A stretch of DNA of 64,000 nucleotides, taken from positions 62,001-126,000 of the forward strand of contig NZ_AWGD01000011.1 of assembly GCF_000495795.1 (NCBI RefSeq), read 5' to 3'. This stretch comes from Asticcacaulis sp. AC460. Its GTDB lineage: Bacteria > Pseudomonadota > Alphaproteobacteria > Caulobacterales > Caulobacteraceae. The notes beneath the pieces were generated by a model, which searched no databases, was not told where the DNA came from, and saw only the letters and a list, made by a program, of their open reading frames with translations. The position numbers and the translations under genes are program-made. Below, in pieces: positions 24,714 to 33,813 of the stretch (position 1 is its first letter; each line of letters opens with the position of its first letter).

Positions 24714-26955
24714 GACGTAACGCCGCCAATATCCGTTCCGGCGTCGCCGGCGCATCCAAGGTGATCATCGAACTGCCGGTGGCCTGCTGCACGGCATGGG
24801 TCAGGGCCGACAGCACCGACAAAGCCAGCATGAATGGCGGCTCGCCGACCGCTTTCGATCGGTGGATGGTCGGCTCACGGTTCTCGCCGGCCTGCCACAA
24901 CTCCACATTCAAAATTTCCGGCCGGTCGGAGGCGCAGGGGATCTTGTAGGTCGACGGCGCATGGGTCAAAAGCCGGCCCTTGTCGTCCCACACCAGTTCC
25001 TCGGTCATCAGCCAGCCCAGCCCCTGAACATAGGCACCCTCGACCTGACCGAGGTCGAGGGCCGGATTGATCGACCGTCCGGCGTCATGCAGCAGGTCGG
25101 CCCGCAACACCCGCGACTCACCGGTCAGGGTGTCGATCACCACCTCGCTGACCGCCGCACCATAGGCAAAGTATAGAAATGGCCGGCCGGTATGACTTTT
25201 GCGGTTGTAGTGGATCTTCGGCGTGGCATAGAAGCCGGTTGCCGACAGCGATACCCGCCCCATATGCGCCATGCGGCAGACTTCACCAAACCTATAGATC
25301 TGGTCGCCAACCGTGACCTTGCCGTCCTTGAAGACGACATCGCCGCCCAGGAACTCGACCAGCCGCCCGCGCAGGGTCTGGGCCGCGTTCCATGCCGCCA
25401 TGCCGTTGAGATCGGTCCCCGACGACGCGGCGGTGGCCGAGGTGTTGGGCACCTTGTCCGTCCGGGTAGCGGTGATGCGCACCACGTCCAACCCGACCCC
25501 GAAGACATCGGCGACGATCTGGGCGACCTTGGTGTTGAGCCCCTGGCCCATCTCGGTGCCGCCATGGTTCAGCCCGATCGAGCCGTCGGCATACAGATGT
25601 ACCAACGCGCCGGCCTGGTTCAGATGCGTCGTCGTGAAGCTGATGCCGAACTTGACCGGGGTCACGGCGATGCCGCGCTTCAGATACGGGTGGGTGGCAT
25701 TGAACGATTCGATCGCCGCCTTGCGCGCCGCATAGTTCGAGGTTTCCATCAATTCGGAAATTATGCAATCTGCGACGAAATCCGTTACTTCCATACCGTA
25801 CGGGGTGGCGTCTCCGAGGCGGTAAAAATTTACCTTCCTGACGTCCAACGCGTCGCGACCGAGATGCGCGGCGATGGTATCCATCACCCGCTCGATAGCC
25901 AACATGCCCTGCGGCCCGCCGAAGCCCCGAAAGGCGGTGTTCGACACGGTATGGGTCTTAAACCGATGCGAGATGATCTCCACATTCGGCAAATGATAGC
26001 AATTATCGCTGTGGAACATGGCCCGGTCGTTGATGGCCAGGGACAGGTCGGCCGAACAGCCGCAGCGTGACGCCAGCTCCAGCCTGAGCGCTTGAATCCG
26101 CCCGTCATCGTCGAAGCCGACGTCAAATTCTGCTTCAAAATCATGACGTTTTCCGGTCATGACCATGTCGTCGTCACGGTCGACGCGGAATTTCGCGGGC
26201 CTTCCGGTTTTTTCCGCCACCAGCGCCGCCGCCGCGGCAAACAGCGCCGCCTGGGTCTCCTTGCCGCCGAAACCGCCGCCCATGCGCCGGACCTCGACCG
26301 TCACATCCGCACTCATCCGATGCAGCATATGCGCCACCAGGTGCTGGATCTCTGACGGATGCTGGGTGGAACTGAGGATGTGCATGGTCCCGGCCTCGCC
26401 GGGGGTAGCGATGGCGATCTGGCCTTCGAGGTAAAAATGGTCCTGCCCGCCCATCTCCACCTTGCCGGAAACCCTATGCAGCGCAACGTCCAGCGCCGTC
26501 ATGTCGCCGCGCGCCATGACCTGGGCCGGCTCCAGGACCGACCCGGCGGCCCGCGCCTCCGCAATGGTCAGGATGGCCGGTAAAGGCTCGTAGACCACCT
26601 CGCCCAGCTTCGCCGCCATGCGCGCCGCCTTGGCGGAAATAGCCGCCACCAGAAACACCGGCTGGCCGACGAAGACCACCTTTTCGCTAGCCAACAACTG
26701 ATCGTCGCCGAAAACGGGCGCGACATTGTTGGCGCCGGGAATGTCCGCCGAGGTAAACACCGCCACCACGCCCGGCGCCGCGCGAACCGCATCCAGGTTC
26801 ATGGAAACAATGCGGGCATGGGCATGGGGCGATTGCCCGAACGCCAGATGCAGCAGGTTCTTCGGTTCCGCCACATCATCGGCGTAGATAGCCGCGCCGC
26901 CGACATGCAGCGCGGCACTATCATGAGGAATGGACTGGTGGACGGCATCAGGCAT
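24706..26955 (-). CDS. xdhB: xanthine dehydrogenase, molybdenum-binding subunit XdhB
   Basis: The large subunit carries the molybdopterin and oxidises hypoxanthine and xanthine to urate. Its 749 residues are close to the usual 770-780 for bacterial XdhB. Visible signatures include AIYADDVAEPKNLLH at the N-terminus, GQDHFYLEGQIA, RRMGGGFGGKETQ, FRGFGGPQGM, and the GGTEMGQGLNTKVAQI region near the Moco. The start overlaps the end of xdhA by 8 nt, so subunits are translationally coupled. Among molybdenum hydroxylases, the neighbouring urate-pathway genes and guaD make xanthine the natural substrate. Confidence 0.95.
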   Translation of the reverse strand: MPDAVHQSIPHDSAALHVGGAAIYADDVAEPKNLLHLAFGQSPHAHARIVSMNLDAVRAAPGVVAVFTSADIPGANNVAPVFGDDQLLASEKVVFVGQPVFLVAAISAKAARMAAKLGEVVYEPLPAILTIAEARAAGSVLEPAQVMARGDMTALDVALHRVSGKVEMGGQDHFYLEGQIAIATPGEAGTMHILSSTQHPSEIQHLVAHMLHRMSADVTVEVRRMGGGFGGKETQAALFAAAAALVAEKTGRPAKFRVDRDDDMVMTGKRHDFEAEFDVGFDDDGRIQALRLELASRCGCSADLSLAINDRAMFHSDNCYHLPNVEIISHRFKTHTVSNTAFRGFGGPQGMLAIERVMDTIAAHLGRDALDVRKVNFYRLGDATPYGMEVTDFVADCIISELMETSNYAARKAAIESFNATHPYLKRGIAVTPVKFGISFTTTHLNQAGALVHLYADGSIGLNHGGTEMGQGLNTKVAQIVADVFGVGLDVVRITATRTDKVPNTSATAASSGTDLNGMAAWNAAQTLRGRLVEFLGGDVVFKDGKVTVGDQIYRFGEVCRMAHMGRVSLSATGFYATPKIHYNRKSHTGRPFLYFAYGAAVSEVVIDTLTGESRVLRADLLHDAGRSINPALDLGQVEGAYVQGLGWLMTEELVWDDKGRLLTHAPSTYKIPCASDRPEILNVELWQAGENREPTIHRSKAVGEPPFMLALSVLSALTHAVQQATGSSMITLDAPATPERILAALRHD

Positions 26956-28345
26956 GGACCGGCCTCACATCCAGCACCGAAACCCCGTCGAACCACAGCT
27001 TGCGGACCAGGTTGGCGGCTGAGGTCAGGCGGTACTCGCTGGAACCGCGGACATCGCTGAGCGGTTGATAATCCTGCCTCAGCGCCAGTGCGGCGGCCTC
27101 CAGCGTTGCCTGCGACCACGGCTGGCCCGCCAGGGCGGCTTCGCAGGCCATGGTGCGTTTCGGCGTTCCCGCCATGCCGCCAAAGGCCACCCGCGCCGCC
27201 GTCACGACCCCGTTGGCGATCGTGACATGAAACGCGCCACACACGGCGGAGATATCGCTGTCGAACCGTTTCGACAGCTTGACCACGCGGTACAGCCCCG
27301 TCGGACGCGGGATAAATACGCTCTCGACGAATTCACCCGGCTGACGATCCTGCCGGCCATAGGCGATGAAGAAATCCTCCAGCGGAATTGTCCGCCGCAC
27401 ATCGCCCCGGCGCAAGGTCACGCTGGCGCCCAGCGCGATCAGGGCCGGCGGCATGTCACCGATGGGCGAGCCGTTGGCGATATTGCCACCGATCGTGCCG
27501 GAATTGCGCACCTGGACCGCACCGATACGGCGGACCAGCTCGCCTAGCGACGGATGCAGCCGGGTCAGCGCCGCATGGGCATCGCTGTAGCGAACACCGG
27601 CGCCCAGGGTGAGCCCCTCCGCCGTTTCCGACATATCCGACAGGTCGGAAACATCGCCGATATAGACGATGTCGGGCAGGCTACGGTGCTGCTTGGTGAC
27701 CCACAGGCCGACATCGGTAGCCCCGGCGATGATGCGCGCCTGCGGCCTTTCGACCAAAACCTGGGCCAGTTGGTCCACCGTTTTCGGCGCGATCCAGCCC
27801 GGCAGATCAAGCGGATCGTCGCTTTGCATGGCACGCAAGCGGTCGGCAAGCGTCTCGTCGAGGGCGGCGAATGGCGTAGCACAAGCCGCCTCCAGGATCG
27901 GCCCGTAACCGGTACAACGGCACAGGTTTCCGGCCAGAACATCCTTCGCATCGGCCTCGACTGTACCGGCCCCGCCTAAACTCCGGGCGTAGAGCGACAT
28001 GACGATGCCCGGCGTGCAGAAGCCGCATTGCGAGCCGTGCAGCTCGACCATGGCTTTCTGCACCGGATGATCGCCGCCCAGGGACTCGACCGTCAACAGC
28101 GCCTTTTCGTGCAGCATGGGCAGGAACAGAATGCAGGCATTGACCGCGCGATAGGCGACGACGCCGGCCGCGGAAAGTTCCGCCACCACCACCGTACAGG
28201 CGCCGCAGTCACCCTCGGCGCAGCCTTCCTTGCTGCCGGTGCGACTGCGATGATAGCGCAGCCAGTCCAGCACCGTCGTGGTCGGCTCGATATCGCGAAG
28301 CTCCAACACCTCGCCGTCCAGCAGAAAACGCAGCACCTGGCTCAT
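26948..28345 (-). CDS. xdhA: xanthine dehydrogenase, FeS/FAD subunit XdhA
   Basis: The small subunit passes electrons from the molybdenum site through two 2Fe-2S clusters to FAD. The plant-type cluster ligands are in GCAEGDCGACTVV, and the second cluster in GSQCGFCTPGIVMS and CRCTGYGPIL. The FAD-binding domain begins near residue 170 with ARIIAGATDVGLWVTKQH and contains GGNIANGSPIGDMPPALIAL. It has 465 residues. The start overlaps the end of the LacI-type regulator gene by 4 nt, so the regulator is embedded in the enzyme operon. Confidence 0.95.
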   Translation of the reverse strand: MSQVLRFLLDGEVLELRDIEPTTTVLDWLRYHRSRTGSKEGCAEGDCGACTVVVAELSAAGVVAYRAVNACILFLPMLHEKALLTVESLGGDHPVQKAMVELHGSQCGFCTPGIVMSLYARSLGGAGTVEADAKDVLAGNLCRCTGYGPILEAACATPFAALDETLADRLRAMQSDDPLDLPGWIAPKTVDQLAQVLVERPQARIIAGATDVGLWVTKQHRSLPDIVYIGDVSDLSDMSETAEGLTLGAGVRYSDAHAALTRLHPSLGELVRRIGAVQVRNSGTIGGNIANGSPIGDMPPALIALGASVTLRRGDVRRTIPLEDFFIAYGRQDRQPGEFVESVFIPRPTGLYRVVKLSKRFDSDISAVCGAFHVTIANGVVTAARVAFGGMAGTPKRTMACEAALAGQPWSQATLEAAALALRQDYQPLSDVRGSSEYRLTSAANLVRKLWFDGVSVLDVRPVHA

Positions 28346-29346
28346 GCGATCTTCACCATGCGGGCCGCGGCGGTCGATCCGCGCCGGATCAATCCTGTGG
28401 CAAACACTTTACCGTGGCTGGGTTCGCGCTGGTCGATGCGGCGCATCAAAGCGTCGACGGCTTCCTGCGCCATGTCGTCGATCGGCATCTCTACCGTGGT
28501 AAGGGGCACCGACGCCATCTGGCCCCACGGCATGTCGCCGAAGCCGACCACCGACAGGTCGTCGGGCACGCGCAGGCCCAGGCTTTGAGCATAGCGGATG
28601 ACGCCAAGCGCGATCAGGTCGGTGCCGGCGAAGATGGCCGTGGCCTTGCCGGCGGAAATCGCCTTGGTCACCGATGGTTCCAGGTCCATGGAAAAGGCAT
28701 TGCTCACCGAAAAAGCCAGAGTGCCGGCGGCCTTGATCGCCGCCACGGCGCCGTCGATGCGCTGCTTCTGGCTGAGGATATCGCGCGGGCCGGCGACCAC
28801 GCCGATGCGGCTATGACCCAGGCCGATAAGGTGTTCCGCCGCCAGTTCCCCGCCTCTGGCATAGTCGGCCTGGATCGATTCCAGGCCCGAAATACTGCGG
28901 TCGATCAACACGGTCGGCACCATCCGCGTCTGGGCCTCGACCGTGTTGACGTCGCGGATCGGAAACCAGACGATGCCGTCGACGCCGCGGTCGATCATGC
29001 GCTTGAAGGCCTCGCGCTCCAACGATTCCGACTCTTCAGTATCGGTGACGAAGACGCAGTAGCCGGCCAAGCGGGCGGCGCGCATCACCGACTGCGCCAG
29101 GTGGGTGAAGAAAGGGTTGGTGAAGTCGGGCACGACCAAACCAATGGCGCCGGTTTTTCCCGTCCGCACGGCGCGGGCGCTCAGGTTGCGGCGATAGCCC
29201 AGGTTCTCTGCCGTGCGCAGGATATGGCTGCGGACGGCCTCGCCCAGCGAGCCTGTGCCGTTAATGGCATAGGAGGCCGAGGCCAGCGACACATCGGCGG
29301 CGCGGGCAACATCCTTCAGCGTTATGCGTTTGGGCAGATCGTCCAT
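28342..29346 (-). CDS. LacI-family transcriptional regulator of purine catabolism (predicted)
   Basis: This 334-residue regulator has an N-terminal HTH (ITLKDVARAADVSLASASYAING, about residues 8-30) and hinge, followed by a periplasmic-binding-protein-like effector domain (GAIGLVVPDFTNPFFTHLAQSV onward). Position 21-30 reads SLASASYAIN instead of the usual TVSRVLN pattern, so its half-site preference may differ from PurR or LacI. It is translated as part of the operon between hiuH and xdhA, with 1-nt and 4-nt overlaps. Two perfect palindromes with the core GTGAAACGTTTCAC at the operon head and beside guaD are its likely targets. The effector could be xanthine, urate or a later intermediate. 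Confidence 0.9.
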   Translation of the reverse strand: MDDLPKRITLKDVARAADVSLASASYAINGTGSLGEAVRSHILRTAENLGYRRNLSARAVRTGKTGAIGLVVPDFTNPFFTHLAQSVMRAARLAGYCVFVTDTEESESLEREAFKRMIDRGVDGIVWFPIRDVNTVEAQTRMVPTVLIDRSISGLESIQADYARGGELAAEHLIGLGHSRIGVVAGPRDILSQKQRIDGAVAAIKAAGTLAFSVSNAFSMDLEPSVTKAISAGKATAIFAGTDLIALGVIRYAQSLGLRVPDDLSVVGFGDMPWGQMASVPLTTVEMPIDDMAQEAVDALMRRIDQREPSHGKVFATGLIRRGSTAAARMVKIA

Positions 29347-29675
29347 CAGCTGCCCCGGTAGGTGGAATAGGCAAACGGCGAGACCAGCAGCGGCACATGG
29401 TAATGGCCATCGCCGCTGATGCCGAAATCGATCGACACGACTTCGAGAAACGGCGGATCGGGCAGGTCGATGCCGCGACGGCGGAAGTAGGCAGCGACGT
29501 GGAATTCCAAGCGATAGGCGCCTTTGTGCAGGACCAGGTCTTTCAAGCCCGGACAGCGGCCGTCATTATCGGTGGCGCCTTCGAACAAAGGCAGCGCGCC
29601 ATGCAGCAGGCGAACGGAAATTCCCGCCGCCGGCGTGCCGTGCATGGTGTCAAGGACATGTGTCGACAGGGTCAT
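29346..29675 (-). CDS. 5-hydroxyisourate hydrolase (transthyretin-like)
   Basis: The enzyme hydrolyses 5-hydroxyisourate to OHCU. Its 109 residues match HIU hydrolases. It shows the N-terminal LSTHVLDTMHGTPAAGI with the catalytic histidine, GRCPGL and AYRLEFHVAAYF in the middle, HYHVPLLVSPFAYSTYRGS at the end, and the diagnostic C-terminal tetrapeptide YRGS. The ATG overlaps the upstream flavoprotein stop by 4 nt. It has no signal peptide, so it acts in the cytoplasm directly after the urate hydroxylase. Confidence 0.96.
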   Translation of the reverse strand: MTLSTHVLDTMHGTPAAGISVRLLHGALPLFEGATDNDGRCPGLKDLVLHKGAYRLEFHVAAYFRRRGIDLPDPPFLEVVSIDFGISGDGHYHVPLLVSPFAYSTYRGS

Positions 29676-31045
29676 GATGCGACTCCCGTAAATTCCGGCT
29701 CGTCATAAGCGTAGTAGGCGGCCAGTTTGCCCGCGCTGTCGTCGCGGAACAGGTCGTCGGCGATGCCCGAGGCCAGTTTCGGCAGAGCGTATTTCAGCCC
29801 CGACAGGGCCGAGGCCGACAGACCACAACTGATCAGCGCCGAATAGTTGAAGGCATACAGGCCGCGCAGCTTCGCTTCGTCGCTCGGCGTGCGGCCGGTG
29901 AAGGCAAAGCCCGGCGACAGATAGGGATGGTTATCGATCAAGTCGTTGGCGATGTCATCGGGCGCTGCGTAGACATCCTTCCATCGCCGGATTCCGCTTT
30001 CGACCAGACGCAGTTCCAGCCGTAGCGCCGGGTCGGTGATCAGGCCGGTCGAGACGATCAGGAAATCGAAATCGTGACGTCCCTGGAGCGTTGTGACCGT
30101 GGCGCCATCGCCGGTGTGCTCGACCGCGTGCCACGGTGCACCGAGATGCAAGTGAAACCCCGGCATGGCGGCCGCGCGGGCAAAGGTGTCGTTGGTCGGC
30201 GGCTGGTTGCGCTGAAAGAAGGACGACATGACCGCGTATTTGTCGGCATCGTTCAACGCGGGAAAACGCGCGATAAATCCGGCGGCTTCCATATGGCGGA
30301 TGGGATTGACCGTCGGCAGCGTGTTACGGCGGACGAAGACATGCGCCTCCGCGACACCTTCGGTCAGGGCGTGATGGGCGTTGTCAAAGGCCGAGGCGCC
30401 GCCGCCCAGGATGGCGATGCGCTTGCCTTGCAAGGCGGCGAAATCGATCGGCTGGGAGGTGTGGGCATAGAGATGCGGCGGCAAGGCGTCGGCGATCAAC
30501 GGCGGGACGTGCCATTCGCCGCCGCCCTGGATGCCGGTGGCCAGGACGACCTTGCGGGCTTTAAAACGCTGCGTACCGGCACGAACGACATAGAGGCCGT
30601 CGGCAGGTTCGACCAGATCGACCCGCGTGTCGTTACGCAGCGGAATATTCAGGATTTCCCGATACCACCGAAGATAGGCCATCCAGTCGCCACGCGGGAT
30701 CTTGTCGATCGCTTCCCAACCTTCGGAACCGTGCTGCGCCTCCCAGAAAGCCCGAAACGTCAGGGACGGCATAGCGAAATCGATCGCCGTCAGGTGCTTG
30801 GGCGTGCGCAAGGTCACCATGCGGGCATAGGTCTCCCACGGCCCTTCGTAGCCCGCCGGATTTTCATCCAACACCAGGACCTGGCTCACCCGCTCACGCA
30901 ACAACCCGAAGGCGGCGCCCAAACCCGACTGACCGCCGCCGACGATGATGACGTCGTAGATGCCATCGGATGGCTCCGCGAAGGCCCCGATGTTCAGGGT
31001 CGCGAGGTCGTGTCGGACACGGGCATTGAGGTCAGCCAAACTCAT
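29672..31045 (-). CDS. hpyO: FAD-dependent urate hydroxylase, HpyO type
   Basis: It most likely oxidises urate to 5-hydroxyisourate. The 457-residue protein is a two-dinucleotide-fold flavoprotein: FAD motif DVIIVGGGQSGLGAAFGLL (about residues 29-47) and NADPH motif KRIAILGGGASAFDNA (about 209-224). This differs from HpxO, which is a class A hydroxylase, and from cofactor-free uricase or PuuD. HpyO of Xanthomonas was described as a non-homologous isofunctional urate hydroxylase. No other urate-oxidising enzyme is present, and the gene sits exactly between uraD and hiuH with 4-nt overlaps on both sides. The assignment rests on this context plus family type. Confidence 0.82.
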   Translation of the reverse strand: MSLADLNARVRHDLATLNIGAFAEPSDGIYDVIIVGGGQSGLGAAFGLLRERVSQVLVLDENPAGYEGPWETYARMVTLRTPKHLTAIDFAMPSLTFRAFWEAQHGSEGWEAIDKIPRGDWMAYLRWYREILNIPLRNDTRVDLVEPADGLYVVRAGTQRFKARKVVLATGIQGGGEWHVPPLIADALPPHLYAHTSQPIDFAALQGKRIAILGGGASAFDNAHHALTEGVAEAHVFVRRNTLPTVNPIRHMEAAGFIARFPALNDADKYAVMSSFFQRNQPPTNDTFARAAAMPGFHLHLGAPWHAVEHTGDGATVTTLQGRHDFDFLIVSTGLITDPALRLELRLVESGIRRWKDVYAAPDDIANDLIDNHPYLSPGFAFTGRTPSDEAKLRGLYAFNYSALISCGLSASALSGLKYALPKLASGIADDLFRDDSAGKLAAYYAYDEPEFTGVAS

Positions 31046-31542
31046 GGGAGGACATCCTCCACGCGCAGCCGAACGATCTTGCCGACCTCCGTCAGCGCCG
31101 TGGCCAGCTCAGCCTTAGGGCTGTTATCCAGCCGGGTCTCCATGGCCTTCAGGATACCCGCCTTGCCGCCCGCCAGGCGCACGGCAATGATAAACGGAAA
31201 CCCGAAGCGCGCGTCATAGGCGCTATTCAGGGCGTGAAAGCGCTCGAACTCCTCCGCCGTCAATTGGTCCAGTCCCGCCGACGCCTGTTCCGATGCCGAC
31301 TCCCGTGTCAGGCCTGCGGCAACGGCGGCCTTGTCGGCCAGTTTCGGGTGGGCCTGAAGCAGGGCCAGTTTTTGCCCAGCCGTCGCCGCATCCACCACGT
31401 TCAGCAAGGCGGCATGCATGGCCGCCACATCGGCAAACGGGCGCGCTTTGGCGGCGGCCGCGACGATCCACGGGCTATGTTCGAAAAGAAAGCCGAACCG
31501 CGCGACAAAGGCCTCGTCGCTAAGGGCGTTCACTTCGTCCAT
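31042..31542 (-). CDS. uraD: 2-oxo-4-hydroxy-4-carboxy-5-ureidoimidazoline (OHCU) decarboxylase
   Basis: It decarboxylates OHCU to (S)-allantoin. Its 166 residues match the family. Conserved elements are the catalytic histidine region FGFLFEHSPWIVAAA, the LLQAHPKLADKAAVAAGLTRESASEQASAGL segment, and FNSAYDARFGFPFIIAV-type residues (here LNSAYDARFGFPFIIAVRL). The gene overlaps puuE by 13 nt and hpyO by 4 nt, so the three steps from urate to allantoin are encoded consecutively. Confidence 0.95.
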   Translation of the reverse strand: MDEVNALSDEAFVARFGFLFEHSPWIVAAAAKARPFADVAAMHAALLNVVDAATAGQKLALLQAHPKLADKAAVAAGLTRESASEQASAGLDQLTAEEFERFHALNSAYDARFGFPFIIAVRLAGGKAGILKAMETRLDNSPKAELATALTEVGKIVRLRVEDVLP

Positions 31543-32426
31543 GGATGCACCTTCAGCCAGTGGCAGGCGATGTCGATGCGTCTGGCGATCCAGGCGTCGT
31601 GGGCCTGGACATGGTCGATAAAGCGCGCCACAGCGGCGGCCCGCGCCGGCCGGCCGGCAATCCGGCCATGCAGCCCCACCGACATCATCCGCCCCCCCTC
31701 GGCATAAAGCTGATCGAAGGTATCGCGCAGATAGCGGAAGAAGGCCTCACCATCCTCGAAACCGTTATAGGCCACGAACTTCATGTCGTTGGCATCCAGG
31801 CTGTAGGGCACGATCAGTTGCGGCGAGCCATAGCGGGTGTCGTAATAGGGCAGGTCATCGGCATAGGAATCGGCGTCATAGACAAACCCGCCCTCCTCCA
31901 CGATCAGCCGCGCCGTGTTGGGCGAGGTCCGCCCCTGATACCAGCCGACCGGGCGCTTGCCGGTGACGGTGCGGTGCAGGTCGATGGCTTCCTGGATATG
32001 CAGCCGCTCGACGTCTTCGGCGATGTGCTGGTAGTCGATCCAGCGCAGGCCATGACTGGCGATTTCCCAGTCGGCCTTGAGCATGCCCTCGACCACCTGG
32101 GGATTGCGCGCCAGGGCCATGGCGACACCAAAGACCGTAGCCGGCGCCTGACGCTCGGTGAAAATCCGATGCAACCGCCAGAAGCCGGCGCGCGAACCGT
32201 ATTCGTACAGGCTTTCCATGGCCATGCTGCGCATGCCGTTGTGGGGTTGCGCGCCGACCATTTCCGACAGGAAGGCTTCAGAACCGGCATCGCCGTGCAG
32301 GACGGAGTTTTCGCCGCCTTCTTCGTAGTTGATGACGAACTGGACGGCGATGCGGGCGCCATTGGGCCACTTCGGATCAGGCGGGGTCGGCCCATAGCCG
32401 ACAAGATCGCGGGGGTAGGTCATCAC
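31530..32426 (-). CDS. puuE: allantoinase, polysaccharide-deacetylase-like (PuuE)
   Basis: PuuE hydrolyses allantoin to allantoate with a metal-independent NodB-like barrel, unrelated to the amidohydrolase AllB. It has 298 residues. Diagnostic stretches are VGYGPTPPDPKWPNGARIAVQFVINYEEGGE at the N-terminus, WEIASHGLRWIDYQ, PVGWYQGRTSPNTARLI, and YADDLPYYD. It is followed by uraD with a 13-nt overlap. Upstream, a 154-bp gap to pucG contains repeat copy D, the only sizeable interruption in the operon. Confidence 0.96.
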   Translation of the reverse strand: MMTYPRDLVGYGPTPPDPKWPNGARIAVQFVINYEEGGENSVLHGDAGSEAFLSEMVGAQPHNGMRSMAMESLYEYGSRAGFWRLHRIFTERQAPATVFGVAMALARNPQVVEGMLKADWEIASHGLRWIDYQHIAEDVERLHIQEAIDLHRTVTGKRPVGWYQGRTSPNTARLIVEEGGFVYDADSYADDLPYYDTRYGSPQLIVPYSLDANDMKFVAYNGFEDGEAFFRYLRDTFDQLYAEGGRMMSVGLHGRIAGRPARAAAVARFIDHVQAHDAWIARRIDIACHWLKVHPWTK

Positions 32427-32430
32427 GTCT

Positions 32431-32567
32431 TATCCTCCCTCGCTTGCGGGGGAGGTGTCGAGCAAGCGAGCCCTCTTCAGGCGAAGCGCGTCGAGACGGA
32501 GGGGGCGTTCCGAGCTCTCGGCTCCCCCTCCATACGGCGGCACCTCCCCCGTAAACGGGGGAGGATA
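32431..32567. repeat. dispersed palindromic repeat (copy D), inside the purine operon
   Basis: This full-size element has outer TATCCTCC and GGAGGATA, inner GGGGGAGGTG and CACCTCCCCC, and the shared core GAGCAAGCGAG...GCGTCGAGACGGAGGGGGCG. It is closely similar to copy E at 40.4 kb. It separates pucG from puuE and would be transcribed as a long hairpin in the operon mRNA. Confidence 0.85.
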
Positions 32568-32580
32568 AAGGAGGCTGACC

Positions 32581-33813
32581 TCAACCATTCTCAACTCCCT
32601 CAAAAACCGGCAATGCCGCATCTACCCCCGACTTCGCCGCAAAACCTTCGGCACGCAGACAGGCCTCCAAAGCCCCCAGCGTGATCAACACCTTATGCTT
32701 GCGGGCATTGTAGCCCATGGCTCCGATGCGCCAGATCTTCCCCGCCAGAGGCCCGAACGCGGTCCCGATCTCGATCTCGAAATCCTCACGCATGCGACGG
32801 CGAATGGCCTCACCGTCGACACCATCAGGAATGACGATGCCGGTGACATTGGTCATGCGATAGGCGTCATCGCCATAAACCGTCAGGCCGATCGCCCTGC
32901 TGCCTGCGACCATGGCGCGGCCCGCCACCGCATGGCGGGCAAAACGCGCCTCCAGACCTTCCTGCAACACGATGCGGGCACATTCGCGCGCCGCATACAG
33001 CATGGAGGTGGCTTCGGTATGATGGTTCAACCGCTTGTCCGACCAATAGTCCATGATCATGGCCAGGTCGAAATAGTTGGAACCGATGCGGGCGCGGCTG
33101 CCATCCATGGCATCGACGGCGCGGATGCCCTTTTCGGTATGGCGGCGCGCAAAGATGAACTCGGCGGCACGGTCGGAGATGGTGATCGGCGCCGAACCCG
33201 ACGGCCCGCCCATGCATTTCTGCAAGCCCCCGGTGACGATATCGGCGCCCCAGGCATCGACCGGCACGCTCATCCCGCCCAGGGTCGCCGTGGCGTCGAC
33301 ACAGGACAACGCGCCGATCTCGGCACACAAGACCCCCAGGCCATCCAAAGGCTGGGCCATGGTGGTCGAGGTGTCGCCGTGGATGGCAGCGATAACCTGC
33401 GGCCGGTGGGTGCGCGCCGCCTCGGCAATGCGCTCGAACGGCACCACCTTTCCCCAGTCGGCATCGACGCTGACATAGTCAGCGCCCAGTCGTTCGCAGA
33501 TCTCGGTCAGCAGCAGCCCGAACCGGCCCGAACGGACGATCAGCACCTTGGCGCCCGGCTCGATCAGCGACACCAGGGCGGCTTCGATACCAGCGCGGGC
33601 GGTACCGTCGATGACGAAGGTCCAGCGGTTCTGGGTCTGGAACACGCCGCGATACAGCGCCATGGTCTCGTTCATATAGCCGGTCATTTCCGGATCGAAC
33701 TGCCCCAGCAGGTCGGCCGACATGGCGCGCAGCACGCGCGGATGGGCATTGACCGGTCCCGGTCCCATCAACAGCCTTTGCGGCGGATCGATTTCCCCAA
33801 AAACATCAGGCAT
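32581..33813 (-). CDS. (S)-ureidoglycine--glyoxylate aminotransferase (PucG/HpxJ type)
   Basis: This class V PLP aminotransferase should convert ureidoglycine plus glyoxylate to oxalurate plus glycine. It has 410 residues. Visible features are LLMGPGPVNAHPRVLRAMSADLLGQFDPEM at the N-terminus, IDGTARAGIEAALVSLIEPG, DATATLGGMSVPVDAWGAD, and the PLP lysine in GGLQKCMGGPSG. These match the alanine-glyoxylate aminotransferase-like family to which PucG and HpxJ belong. The gene follows the allantoate amidohydrolase with an 8-nt overlap, which fits the order of reactions. Confidence 0.92.
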   Translation of the reverse strand: MPDVFGEIDPPQRLLMGPGPVNAHPRVLRAMSADLLGQFDPEMTGYMNETMALYRGVFQTQNRWTFVIDGTARAGIEAALVSLIEPGAKVLIVRSGRFGLLLTEICERLGADYVSVDADWGKVVPFERIAEAARTHRPQVIAAIHGDTSTTMAQPLDGLGVLCAEIGALSCVDATATLGGMSVPVDAWGADIVTGGLQKCMGGPSGSAPITISDRAAEFIFARRHTEKGIRAVDAMDGSRARIGSNYFDLAMIMDYWSDKRLNHHTEATSMLYAARECARIVLQEGLEARFARHAVAGRAMVAGSRAIGLTVYGDDAYRMTNVTGIVIPDGVDGEAIRRRMREDFEIEIGTAFGPLAGKIWRIGAMGYNARKHKVLITLGALEACLRAEGFAAKSGVDAALPVFEGVENG

